Shown in pieces: positions 1-11,258 of a stretch of 64,000 bases of DNA. The stretch lies in assembly GCA_964057225.1 (NCBI GenBank), contig OZ059898.1, positions 20,747,267-20,811,266 of the forward strand, read 5' to 3'. This DNA is from Auanema rhodensis (taxonomy: Eukaryota; Nematoda; Chromadorea; Rhabditida; Rhabditidae). How positions within the stretch are numbered: position 1 is the stretch's first letter; each line of letters begins with the position of its first letter. Under the pieces are notes generated by a model. That model saw nothing but the letters and a program-made list of their open reading frames with translations. It was not told the DNA's origin and ran no database searches. The position numbers and the translations under genes were made by a program.

Positions 1-352
1 ACTTTGAAATTTACGTGAACTTTAATTTATGCTAATTAAATGTACACGTGATGTGCACTTGGTATGTAACTCGCTTCACGTGAAAGATAAAGAGATGCGG
101 TTTTCAAAATTAGATTCCCCATGTCCATATTAGTCTAAAAACAAATTGTTATTGATATTGGTGCATGGTAACCATGACTTTGAAATTTACGTGAACTTTA
201 ATTTATGCTAATTAAATGTACACGTGATGTGCACTTGGTATGTAACTCGCTTCACGTAAAAGATAAAGAGATGCGGTTTTCAAAATTAGATTTCCCATGT
301 CCATATTAGTCTAAAAACAAACTTTTATTGATATTGGTTCATGGTAACCATG

Positions 353-523
353 ACTTTGAAATTTACGTGAACTTTAATTTATGCTAATTAAATGTACACG
401 TGATGTGCACTTGGTATGTAACTCGCTTCACGTGAAAGATGATGCGGTTTTCGAAATTAGATTCCCCATGTCCATATTAGTCTAAAAACAAATTTTTATT
501 GATATTGGTTCATGGTAACCATG
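353..523 (+). repeat. Short monomer (171 bp) with 5-bp deletion
   Basis: Between bases 440 and 441 this copy lacks five bases (AAAGA) found after GTGAAAGAT in other copies. It is the largest length change in the window and appears only once, so it probably arose after the local duplications or has not been copied within view. The copy also carries A106G. Confidence 0.93.
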
Positions 524-719
524 ACTTTGAAATTTACGTGAACTTTAATTTATGCTAATTAAATGTACACGTGATGTGCACTTGGTATGTAACTCGCTTC
601 ACGTGAAAGATAAAGAGATGCGGTTTTCAAAATTAGATTCCCCATGTCCATTTTAGTCTAAAAACAAATTTTTATTGATATTGGTTCATGGTAACCATGA
701 CTTTGAAATTTACGTGAAC

Positions 720-739
720 TTTAATTTATGCTAATTAAA
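720..739 (+). repeat. TTTAATT/AATTAAA inverted repeat (in reference monomer)
   Basis: There are perfect 7-bp arms around a 6-base spacer (TATGCT), at monomer positions 21-40. The dyad is present in nearly every copy. Some arm changes are visible: T21C plus T26C in monomers at 3164, 3868, 4044 and 4396 break it. The common G31A and rare A29C variants fall in the spacer and leave the arms intact. A role in cruciform formation or protein binding is only inference. Confidence 0.85.
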
Positions 740-743
740 TGTA

Positions 744-749
744 CACGTG
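744..749 (+). other. CACGTG hexamer 1 (E-box/G-box-like), in reference monomer
   Basis: CACGTG lies at monomer positions 45-50. It overlaps TGTACA (41-46) and is followed by GTGCAC (53-58). CACGTG is the classic E-box/G-box core bound by bHLH and bZIP proteins in eukaryotes; occupancy here is unknown. The recurrent variant G50C changes it to CACGTC but keeps the ACGT core. Core losses look rare: G48C near 17113 and G48T near 2331. Confidence 0.8.
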
Positions 750-773
750 ATGTGCACTTGGTATGTAACTCGC

Positions 774-783
774 TTCACGTGAA
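774..783 (+). other. Perfect 10-bp palindrome TTCACGTGAA (CACGTG 2), in reference monomer
   Basis: The palindrome is at monomer positions 75-84 and contains the second CACGTG. The recurrent G82A variant turns it into TTCACGTAAA, breaking symmetry but keeping ACGT. G82A accompanies C72A in every C72A copy I read. Other changes inside the palindrome are rare: G80A near 33688 and C77T near 52697. A protein-binding role is possible but unproven. Confidence 0.82.
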
Positions 784-835
784 AGATAAAGAGATGCGGT
801 TTTCAAAATTAGATTCCCCATGTCCATATTAGTCT

Positions 836-850
836 AAAAACAAATTTTTA
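836..850 (+). other. A/T tract of monomer (positions 137-151)
   Basis: An A5-C-A3-T5-A tract forms the most AT-rich block of the monomer and also its most multi-allelic one. Position 138 is seen as A, T, C or G, position 148 as T or G, and position 150 as T, C or G. There is also the double change A139T+A140T, and two single-base deletions in or beside the tract (near 10865 and 59801). Such A-tracts commonly bend DNA and influence nucleosome placement; that role is inferred here. Confidence 0.7.
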
Positions 851-861
851 TTGATATTGGT

Positions 862-876
862 TCATGGTAACCATGA
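862..876 (+). repeat. TCATGGT-N-ACCATGA dyad spanning the monomer junction
   Basis: Perfect 7-bp arms flank a single central base, running from monomer position 163 to base 1 of the next copy. The recurrent A170C variant changes only the central base, so both forms keep full symmetry and the GGTNACC core. The other common change, T163G, alters only the outermost pair and leaves 6-bp arms. An inner-arm change was noticed once, near 1046-1048 (GGTACCC). The pattern suggests either constraint on the dyad or chance spread of two variants. Confidence 0.85.
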
Positions 877-2635
877 CTTTGAAATTTACGTGAACTTTAA
901 TTTATGCTAATTAAATGTACACGTGATGTGCACTTGGTATGTAACTCGCTTCACGTGAAAGATAAAGAGATGCGGTTTTCAAAATTAGATTCCCCATGTC
1001 CATATTAGTCTAAAAACAAATTTTTATTGATATTGGTTCATGGTACCCATGACTTTGAAATTTACGTGAACTTTAATTTATGCTAATTAAATGTACACGT
1101 GATGTGCACTTGGTATGTAACTCGCTTCACGTGAAAGATAAAGAGATGCGGTTTTCAAAATTAGATTCCCCATGTCCATATTAGTCTAAAAACAAATTTT
1201 TATTGATATTGGTTCATGGTAACCATGACTTTGAAATTTACGTGAACTTTAATTTATGCTAATTAAATGTACACGTGATGTGCACTTGGTATGTAACTCG
1301 CTTCACGTGAAAAATAAAGAGATGCGGTTTTCAAAATTAGATTCCCCATGTCCATATTAGTCTAAAAACAAATTTTTATTGATTTTGGTTCATGGTAACC
1401 ATGACTTTGAAATTTACGTGAATTTTAATTTATGCTAATTAAATGTACACGTGATGTGCACTTGGTATGTAACTCGCTTCACGTGAAAGATAAAGAGATG
1501 CGGTTTTTAAAATCAGATTCCCCATGCCCATATTAGTCTAAAAACGAATTTTTATTGATATTGGTTCATGGTAACCATGACTTTGAAATTTACGTGAACT
1601 TTAATTTATGCTAATTAAATGTACACGTGATGTGCACTTGGTATGTAACTCGCTTCACGTGAAAGAAAAAGAGATGCCGTTTTCAAAATTAGATTCCCCA
1701 TGTCCATATTAGTCTAAAAACAAATTTTTATTGATATTGGTTCATGGTAACCATGACTTTGAAATTTACGTGAACTTTAATTTATGCTAATTAAATGTAC
1801 ACGTCATGTGCACTTGGTATGTAACTCGCTTCACGTAAAAGATAAAGAGATGCGGTTTTCAAAATTAGATTCCCCATGTCCATATTAGTCTAAAAACAAA
1901 TGTTTATCGATATTGGTTCATGGTCACCATGACTTTGAAATTTACGTGAACTTTAATTTATGCTAATTAAATGTACACGTGATGTGCACTTGGTATGTAA
2001 CTCGCTTCACGTGAAAGATAAAGAGATGCGGTTTTTAAAATTAGATTCCCCATGTCCATAATAGTCTAATTACAAATTTTTATTGATATTGGTTCATGGT
2101 AACCATGACTTTGAAATTTACGTGAACTTTAATTTATGCTAATTAAATGTTCACGTGATGTGCACTTGGTATGTAACTCACTTCACGTGAAAAATAAAGA
2201 GATGCGGTTTTCAAAATTAGATTCCCCATGTCCATATTAGTCTAAAAACAAATTTTTATTGATTTTGGTTCATGGTAACCATGACTTTTAAATTTACGTG
2301 AATTTTAATTTATGCTAATTAAATGTACACTTGATGTGCACTTGGTATGTAACTCGCTTCACGTGAAAGATAAAGAGATGCGGTTTTCAAAATTAGATTC
2401 CCCATGTCCATAATAGTCTAATTACAAATTTTTATTGATATTGGTTCATGGTAACCATGACTTTGAAATTTACGTGAACTTTAATTTATGCTAATTAAAT
2501 GTACACGTGATGTGCACTTGGTATGTAACTCGCTTCACGTGAAAGAAAAAGAGATGCGGTTTTCAAAATTAGATTCCCCATGTCCATATTAGTCTAAAAA
2601 CAAATGTTTATCGATATTGGTGCATGGTAACCATG

Positions 2636-4571
2636 ACTTTGAAATTTACGTGAACTTTAATTTATGCTAATTAAATGTACACGTGATGTGCACTTGGTAT
2701 GTAACTCGCTTCACGTGAAAGATAAAGAGATGCGGTTTTTAAAATCAGATTCCCCATGCCCATATTAGTCTAAAAACAAATTTTTATTGATATTGGTGCA
2801 TGGTAACCATGACTTTGAAATTTACGTGAACTTTAATTTATGCTAATTAAATGTACACGTGATGTGCACTTGGTATGTAACTCGCTTCACGTGAAAGATA
2901 AAGAGATGCGGTTTTCAAAATTAGATTCCCCATGTCCATATTAGTCTACAAACAAATTTTTATTGATATTGGTGCATGGTAACCATGACTTTGAAATTTA
3001 CGTGAACTTTAATTTATGCTAATTAAATGTACACGTGATGTGCACTTGGTATGTAACTCGCTTCACGTGAAAGATAAAGAGATGCGGTTTTCAAAATTAG
3101 ATTCCCCATGTCCATATTAGTCTAAAAACAAATTTTTACTGATATTGGTTCATGGTAACCATGACTTTGAAATTTACGTGAACCTTAACTTATGCTAATT
3201 AAATGTACACGTCATGTGCACTTGGTATGTAACTCGCTTCACGTGAAAGAAAAAGAGATGCGGTTTTCAAAATTAGATTCCCCATGTCCATTTTAGTCTA
3301 AAAACAAATTTTTACTGATATTGGTTCATGGTAACCATGACTTTGAAATTTACGTGAACTTTAATTTATGCTAATTAAATGTACACGTGATGTGCACTTG
3401 GTATGTAACTCGCTTCACGTGAAAGATAAAGAGATGCGGTTTTTAAAATCAGATTCCCCATGCCCATATTAGTCTAAAAACAAATTTTTATTGATATTGG
3501 TGCATGGTAACCATGACTTTGAAATTTACGTGAACTTTAATTTATGCTAATTAAATGTACACGTGATGTGCACTTCGTATGTAACTCGCTTCACGTGAAA
3601 GATAAAGAGATGCGGTTTTCAAAATTAGATTCCCCATGTCCATATTAGTCTACAAACAAATTTTTATTGATATTGGTGCATGGTAACCATGACTTTGAAA
3701 TTTACGTGAACTTTAATTTATGCTAATTAAATGTACACGTGATGTGCACTTGGTATGTAACTCGCTTCACGTGAAAGATAAAGAGATGCGGTTTTCAAAA
3801 TTAGATTCCCCATGTCCATATTAGTCTAAAAACAAATTTTTACTGATATTGGTTCATGGTAACCATGACTTTGAAATTTACGTGAACCTTAACTTATGCT
3901 AATTAAATGTACACGTCATGTGCACTTGGTATGTAACTCGCTTCACGTGAAAGAAAAAGAGATGCGGTTTTCAAAATTAGATTCCCCATGTCCATTTTAG
4001 TCTAAAAACAAATTGTTATTGATATTGGTGCATGGTAACCATGACTTTGAAATTTACGTGAACCTTAACTTATGCTAATTAAATGTACACGTGATGTGCA
4101 CTTGGTATGTAACTCGCTTCACGTGAAAGATAAAGAGATGCGGTTTTCAAAATTAGATTCCCCATGTCCATATTAGTCTAAAAACAAATTTTTATTGATA
4201 TTGGTGCATGGTAACCATGACTTTGAAATTTACGTGAACTTTAATTTATGCTAATTAAATGTACACGTGATGTGCACTTGGTATGTAACTCGCTTCACGT
4301 GAAAGATAAAGAGATGCGGTTTTCAAAATTAGATTCCCCATGTCCATATTAGTCTAAAAACAAATTTTTACTGATATTGGTTCATGGTAACCATGACTTT
4401 GAAATTTACGTGAACCTTAACTTATGCTAATTAAATGTACACGTCATGTGCACTTGGTATGTAACTCGCTTCACGTGAAAGAAAAAGAGATGCGGTTTTC
4501 AAAATTAGATTCCCCATGTCCATTTTAGTCTAAAAACAAATTGTTATTGATATTGGTGCATGGTAACCATG
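2636..4571 (+). repeat. 4-mer higher-order repeat, two copies plus a 3-mer copy
   Basis: Two 704-bp blocks (2636-3339 and 3340-4043) share a private marker series at exact 704-bp spacing. The markers are C105T+T111C+T124C at about 2731 and 3435, A138C at 2946 and 3650, an A151 neighbourhood TACT at 3137 and 3841, T21C+T26C at 3181 and 3885, and A129T at 3291 and 3995. A third block of three monomers (4044-4571) repeats the last part at 528-bp spacing (TACT at 4369, T21C+T26C at 4413). The T21C+T26C and A138C markers were not seen elsewhere in the window, so this is a strictly local amplification. Confidence 0.88.
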
Positions 4572-5979
4572 ACTTTGAAATTTACGTGAACTTTAATTTA
4601 TGCTAATTAAATGTACACGTGATGTGCACTTGGTATGTAACTCGCTTCACGTGAAAGATAAAGAGATGCGGTTTTCAAAATTAGATTCCCCATGTCCATA
4701 TTAGTCTAAAAACAAATTTTTATTGATATTGGTTCATGGTCACCATGACTTTGAAATTCACGTGAACTTTAATTTATGCTAATTAAATGTACACGTGATG
4801 TGCACTTGGTATGTAACTCGCTTCACGTGAAAGATAAAGAGATGCGGTTTTCAAAATTAGATTCCCCATGTCCATATTAGTCTAAAAACAAATTTTTATT
4901 GATATTGGTGCATGGTAACCATGACTTTGAAATTTACGTGAACTTTAATTTATGCTAATTAAATGTACACGTGATGTGCACTTGGTATGTAACTCGCTTC
5001 ACGTGAAAGATAAAGAGATGCGGTTTTTAAAATTAGATTCCCCATGTCCATATTAGTCTAAAAACAAATTTTTATTGATATTGGTGCATGGTAACCATGA
5101 CTTTGAAATTTACGTGAACTTTAATTTATGCTAATTAAATGTACACGTGATGTGCACTTGGTATGTAACTCGTTTCACGTGAAAGATAAAGAGATGCGGT
5201 TTTCAAAATTAGATTCCCCATGTCCATATTAGTCTAAAAACAAATTTTTATTGATATTGGTTCATGGTAACCATGACTTTGAAATTTACGTGAACTTTAA
5301 TTTATGCTAATTAAATGTACACGTGATGTGCACTTGGTATGTAACTCGCTTCACGTGAAAGATAAAGAGATGCGGTTTTTAAAATTAGATTCCCCATGTC
5401 CATATTAGTCTAAAAACAAATTGTTATTGATATTGGTGCATGGTAACCATGACTTTGAAATTTACGTGAACTTTAATTTATGCTAATTAAATTTACACGT
5501 GATGTGCACTTGGTATGTATCTCGCTTCACGTAAAAGATAAAGAGATGCGGTTTTCAAAATTAGATTTCCCATGTCCATATTAGTCTAAAAACAAACTTT
5601 TATTGATATTGGTTCATGGTAACCATGACTTTGAAATTTACGTGAACTTTAATTTATGCTAATTAAATGTACACGTGATGTGCACTTGGTATGTAACTCG
5701 CTTCACGTGAAAGATAAAGAGATGCGGTTTTCAAAATTAGATTCCCCATGTCCATATTAGTCTAATTACAAATTTTTATTGATATTGGTTCATGGTAACC
5801 ATGACTTTGAAATTTACGTGAACTTTAATTTATGCTAATTAAATGTACACGTGATGTGCACTTGGTATGTAACTCGCTTCACGTGAAAGGTAAAGAGATG
5901 CGGTTTTCAAAATTAGATTCCCCATGTCCATATTAGTCTTAAAACAAATTTTTATTGATATTGGTTCATGGTAACCATG

Positions 5980-8619
5980 ACTTTGAAATTTACGTGAACT
6001 TTAATTTCTGCTAATTAAATGTACACGTGATGTGCACTTGGTATGTAACTCGCTTCACGTGAAAGATAAAGAGATGCGGTTTTCGAAATTAGATTCCCCA
6101 TGTCCATATTAGTCTAAAAACAAATTTTTATTGATATTGGTTCATGGTAACCATGACTTTGAAATTTACGTGAACTTTAATTTATGCTAATTAAATGTAC
6201 ACGTGATGTGCACTTGGTATGTAACTCGCTTCACGTAAAAGATAAAGAGATGCGGTTCTCAAAATTAGATTCCCCATGTCCATATTAGTCTAAAAACAAA
6301 TTTTTATTGATATTGGTTCATGGTCACCATGACTTTGAAATTTACGTGAACTTTAATTTATGCTAATTAAATGTACACGTGATGTGCACTTGGTATGTAA
6401 CTCGCTTCACGTAAAAGATAAAGAGATGCGGTTCTCAAAATTAGATTCCCCATGTCCATATTAGTCTAAAAACAAATTTTTATTGATATTGGTTCATGGT
6501 CACCATGACTTTGAAATTTACGTGAACTTTAATTTATGCTAATTAAATGTACACGTGATGTGCACTTGGTATGTAACTCGCTTCACGTAAAAGATAAAGA
6601 GATGCGGTTTTCAAAATTAGATTTCCCATGTCCATATTAGTCTAAAAACAAATTTTTATTGATATTGGTTCATGGTAACCATGACTTTGAAATTTACGTG
6701 AACTTTAATTTATACTAATTAAATGTACACGTGATGTGCACTTGGTATGTAACTCGCTTCACGTAAAAGATAAAGAGATGCGGTTTTCAAAATTAGATTT
6801 CCCATGTCCATATTAGTCTAAAAACAAATTTTTATTGATATTGGTTCATGGTAACCATGACTTTGAAATTTACGTGAACTTTAATTTATGCTAATTAAAT
6901 GTACACGTCATGTGCACTTGGTATGTAACTCGCTTCACGTGAAAGAAAAAGAGATGCGGTTTTCAAAATTAGTTTCCCCATGTCCATATTAGTCTAAAAA
7001 CAAATGTTTATCGATATTGGTGCATGGTAACCATGACTTTGAAATTTACGTGAACTTTAATTTATGCTAATTAAATGTACACGTGATGTGCACTTGGTAT
7101 GTAACTCGCTTCACGTGAAAGATAAAGAGATGCGGTTTTCAAAATTAGATTCCCCATGTCCATATTAGTCTAAAAACAAATTTTTATTGATATTGGTTCA
7201 TGGTAACCATGACTTTGAAATTTACGTGAACTTTAATTTATGCTAATTAAATGTACACGTCATGTGCACTTGGTATGTAACTCGCTTCACGTAAAAGATA
7301 AAGAGATGCGGTTTTCAAAATTAGATTCCCCATGTACATGTTAGTCTAAAAACAAATTTTTACTGATATTGGTTCATGGTAACCATGACTTTGAAATTTA
7401 CGTGAACTTTAATTTCTGCTAATTAAATGTACACGTGATGTGCACTTGGTATGTAACTCGCTTCACGTGAAAGATAAAGAGATGCGGTTTTCGAAATTAG
7501 ATTCCCCATGTCCATATTAGTCTAAAAACAAATTTTTATTGATATTGGTTCATGGTAACCATGACTTTGAAATTTACGTGAACTTTAATTTATGCTAATT
7601 AAATGTACACGTGATGTGCACTTGGTATGTAACTCGCTTCACGTAAAAGATAAAGAGATGCGGTTCTCAAAATTAGATTCCCCATGTCCATATTAGTCTA
7701 AAAACAAATTTTTATTGATATTGGTTCATGGTCACCATGACTTTGAAATTTACGTGAACTTTAATTTATGCTAATTAAATGTACACGTGATGTGCACTTG
7801 GTATGTAACTCGCTTCACGTAAAAGATAAAGAGATGCGGTTTTCAAAATTAGATTTCCCATGTCCATATTAGTCTAAAAACAAATTTTTATTGATATTGG
7901 TTCATGGTAACCATGACTTTGAAATTTACGTGAACTTTAATTTATACTAATTAAATGTACACGTGATGTGCACTTGGTATGTAACTCGCTTCACGTAAAA
8001 GATAAAGAGATGCGGTTTTCAAAATTAGATTTCCCATGTCCATATTAGTCTAAAAACAAATTTTTATTGATATTGGTTCATGGTAACCATGACTTTGAAA
8101 TTTACGTGAACTTTAATTTATGCTAATTAAATGTACACGTCATGTGCACTTGGTATGTAACTCGCTTCACGTAAAAGATAAAGAGATGCGGTTCTCAAAA
8201 TTAGATTCCCCATGTCCATATTAGTCTAAAAACAAATTTTTATTGATATTGGTTCATGGTCACCATGACTTTGAAATTTACGTGAACTTTAATTTATGCT
8301 AATTAAATGTACACGTGATGTGCACTTGGTATGTAACTCGCTTCACGTAAAAGATAAAGAGATGCGGTTTTCAAAATTAGATTTCCCATGTCCATATTAG
8401 TCTAAAAACAAATTTTTATTGATATTGGTTCATGGTAACCATGACTTTGAAATTTACGTGAACTTTAATTTATACTAATTAAATGTACACGTGATGTGCA
8501 CTTGGTATGTAACTCGCTTCACGTAAAAGATAAAGAGATGCGGTTTTCAAAATTAGATTTCCCATGTCCATATTAGTCTAAAAACAAATTTTTATTGATA
8601 TTGGTTCATGGTAACCATG
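5980..8619 (+). repeat. 8-mer spaced duplication with an internal 3-mer tandem
   Basis: The private variant A29C occurs only near 6007 and 7415, 1408 bp (8 monomers) apart. It is followed both times by A106G (6084 and 7492) and T103C with A170C (6254 and 7662). The first copy has an adjacent second T103C monomer (6430). The second copy instead carries a tandem 3-mer, 7564-8091 and 8092-8619, with T103C, then C117T, then G31A in the same order. The two 3-mer copies differ by G50C in the second. These are fingerprints of unequal exchange at whole-monomer register. Confidence 0.85.
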
Positions 8620-11258
8620 ACTTTGAAATTTACGTGAACTTTAATTTATGCTAATTAAATGTACACGTCATGTGCACTTGGTATGTAACTCGCTTCACGT
8701 GAAAGAAAAAGAGATGCGGTTTTCAAAATTAGTTTCCCCATGTCCATATTAGTCTAAAAACAAATGTTTATCGATATTGGTGCATGGTAACCATGACTTT
8801 GAAATTTACGTGAACTTTAATTTATGCTAATTAAATGTACACGTGATGTGCACTTGGTATGTAACTCGCTTCACGTGAAAGATAAAGAGATGCGGTTTTC
8901 AAAATTAGATTCCCCATGTCCATATTAGTCTAAAAACAAATTTTTATTGATATTGGTTCATGGTAACCATGACTTTGAAATTTACGTGAACTTTAATTTA
9001 TGCTAATTAAATGTACACGTCATGTGCACTTGGTATGTAACTCGCTTCACGTAAAAGATAAAGAGATGCGGTTTTCAAAATTAGATTCCCCATGTCCATA
9101 TTAGTCTTAAAACAAATGTTTATCGATATTGGTTCATGGTCACCATGACTTTGAAATTTACGTGAACTTTAATTTATGCTAATTAAATGTACACGTCATG
9201 TGCACTTGGTATGTAACTCGCTTCACGTGAAAGATAAAGAGATGCGGTTTTCAAAATTAGATTCCCCATGTCCATATTAGTCTAAAAACAAATTTTTATT
9301 GATATTGGTTCATGGTAACCATGACTTTGAAATTTACGTGAACTTTAATTTATGCTAATTAAATGTACACGTGATGTGCACTTGGTATGCAACTCGCTTC
9401 ACGTGAAAGATAAAGAGATGCGGTTTTCAAAATTAGATTCCCCATGTCCATATTAGTCTAAAAACAAATTTTTATTGATATTGGTTCATGGTAACCATGA
9501 CTTTGAAATTTACGTGAACTTTAATTTATGCTAATTAAATGTACACGTCATGTGCACTTGGTATGTAACTCGCTTCACGTGAAAGATAAAGAGATGCGGT
9601 TTTTAAAATTAGATTCCCCATGTCCATATTAGTCTAAAAACAAATTTTTATTGATATTGGTGCATGGTAACCATGACTTTGAAATTTACGTGAACTTTAA
9701 TTTATGCTAATTAAATGTACACGTGATGTGCACTTGGTATGTAACTCGTTTCACGTGAAAGATAAAGAGATGCGGTTTTCAAAATTAGATTCCCCATGTC
9801 CATATTAGTCTAAAAACAAATTTTTATTGATATTGGTTCATGGTAACCATGACTTTGAAATTTACGTGAACTTTAATTTATGCTAATTAAATGTACACGT
9901 GATGTGCACTTGGTATGTAACTCGCTTCACGTGAAAGATAAAGAGATGCGGTTTTCAAAATTAGATTCCCTATGTCCATATTAGTCTAAAAACAAATTGT
10001 TATTGATATTGGTGCATGGTAACCATGACTTTGAAATTTACGTGAACTTTAATTTATGCTAATTAAATGTACACGTGATGTGCACTTGGTATGTAACTCG
10101 CTTCACGTAAAAGACAAAGAGATGCGGTTTTCAAAATTAGATTTCCCATGTCCATATTAGTCTAAAAACAAATTTTTATTGATATTGGTTCATGGTAACC
10201 ATGACTTTGAAATTTACGTGAACTTTAATTTATGCTAATTAAATGTACACGTGATGTGCACTTGGTATGTAACTCGCTTCACGTGAAAGATAAAGAGATG
10301 CGGTTTTCGAAATTAGATTTCCCATGTCCATATTAGTCTAAAAACAAATTTTTATTGATATTGGTTCATGGTAACCATGACTTTGAAATTTACGTGAACT
10401 TTAATTTATGCTAATTAAATGTACACGTGATGTGCACTTGGTATGTAACTCGCTTCACGTGAAAGATAAAGAGATGCGATTTTCAAAATTAGATTCCCCA
10501 TGTCCATTTTAGTCTAAAAACAAATTTTTATTGATATTGGTTCATGGTAACCATGACTTTGAAATTTACGTGAACTTTAATTTATGCTAATTAAATGTAC
10601 ACGTGATGTGCACTTGGTATGTAACTCGCTTCACGTGAAAGATAAAGAGATGCGGTTTTCAAAATTAGATTCCCCATGTCCATATTAGTCTAAAAACAAA
10701 TTTTTATTGATATTGGTTCATGGTAACCATGACTTTGAAATTTACGTGAACTTTAATTTATGCTAATTAAATGTACACGTGATGTGCACTTGGTATGTAA
10801 CTCGCTTCACGTGAAAGATAAAGAGATGCGGTTTTCAAAATTAGATTCCCCATGTCCATATTAGTTAAAAACAAATTTTTATTGATATTGGTGCATGGTA
10901 ACCATGACTTTGAAATTTACGTGAACTTTAATTTATGCTAATTAAATGTACACGTGATGTGCACTTGGTATGTAACTCGCTTCACGTGAAAGATAAAGAG
11001 ATGCGGTTTTCAAAATTAGATTCCCCATGTCCATATTAGTCTAAAAACAAATTTTTATTGATATTGGTGCATGGTAACCATGACTTTGAAATTTACGTGA
11101 ACTTTAATTTATGCTAATTAAATGTACACGTGATGTGCACTTGGTATGTAACTCGCTTCACGTGAAAGATAAAGAGATGCGGTTTTCAAAATTAGATTCC
11201 CCATGTCCATATTAGTCTAAAAACAAATTTTTATTGATATTGGTTCATGGTAACCATG
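8620..11258 (+). repeat. 15-monomer segment, left copy of a 9.15-kb-spaced duplication
   Basis: The monomer order here is reproduced at 17771-20410. Shared rare markers include A114T with T88A (about 8731 and 17882), T67C (just before 9391 and 18542), T147G+T153C, C120T and T88C. The offset is 9151 bp, which is 52 monomers minus the 1-bp deletion in the left copy near 10865; beyond that deletion the offset becomes 9152. Both ends of the match coincide roughly with monomer steps, as expected for homologous register. Confidence 0.86.

Larger units (their letters stand above)
700..875 (+). repeat. Reference monomer matching the consensus
   Basis: This copy carries the majority base at every site I tracked and serves as the coordinate reference: monomer position 1 is base 700 and position 176 is base 875. 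In order it contains ACGT core 1 (position 13-16), the TTTAATT/AATTAAA dyad (21-40), TGTACA (41-46), CACGTG (45-50), GTGCAC (53-58), the TTCACGTGAA palindrome (75-84), TTTTCAAAA (101-109), the C-run (117-120), an A/T tract (137-151) and the TCATGGT-A-ACCATGA dyad, which starts at 163 and ends on base 1 of the next monomer. The choice of base 1 is arbitrary because the repeat is circularly permutable. Confidence 0.93.

Noticed and set aside
744-783. Promoter with two G-boxes
   Set aside because: Two CACGTG hexamers per monomer are real, but there is no gene downstream and no TATA or initiator arrangement I can support. They are kept as possible protein-binding sites only.
796-820. CENP-B box
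   Set aside because: The TTTTCAAAATTAG...CCCC stretch, and its A106G form with TTCG, resemble parts of the box, but neither strand has the required TTCG....A..CGGG pattern.
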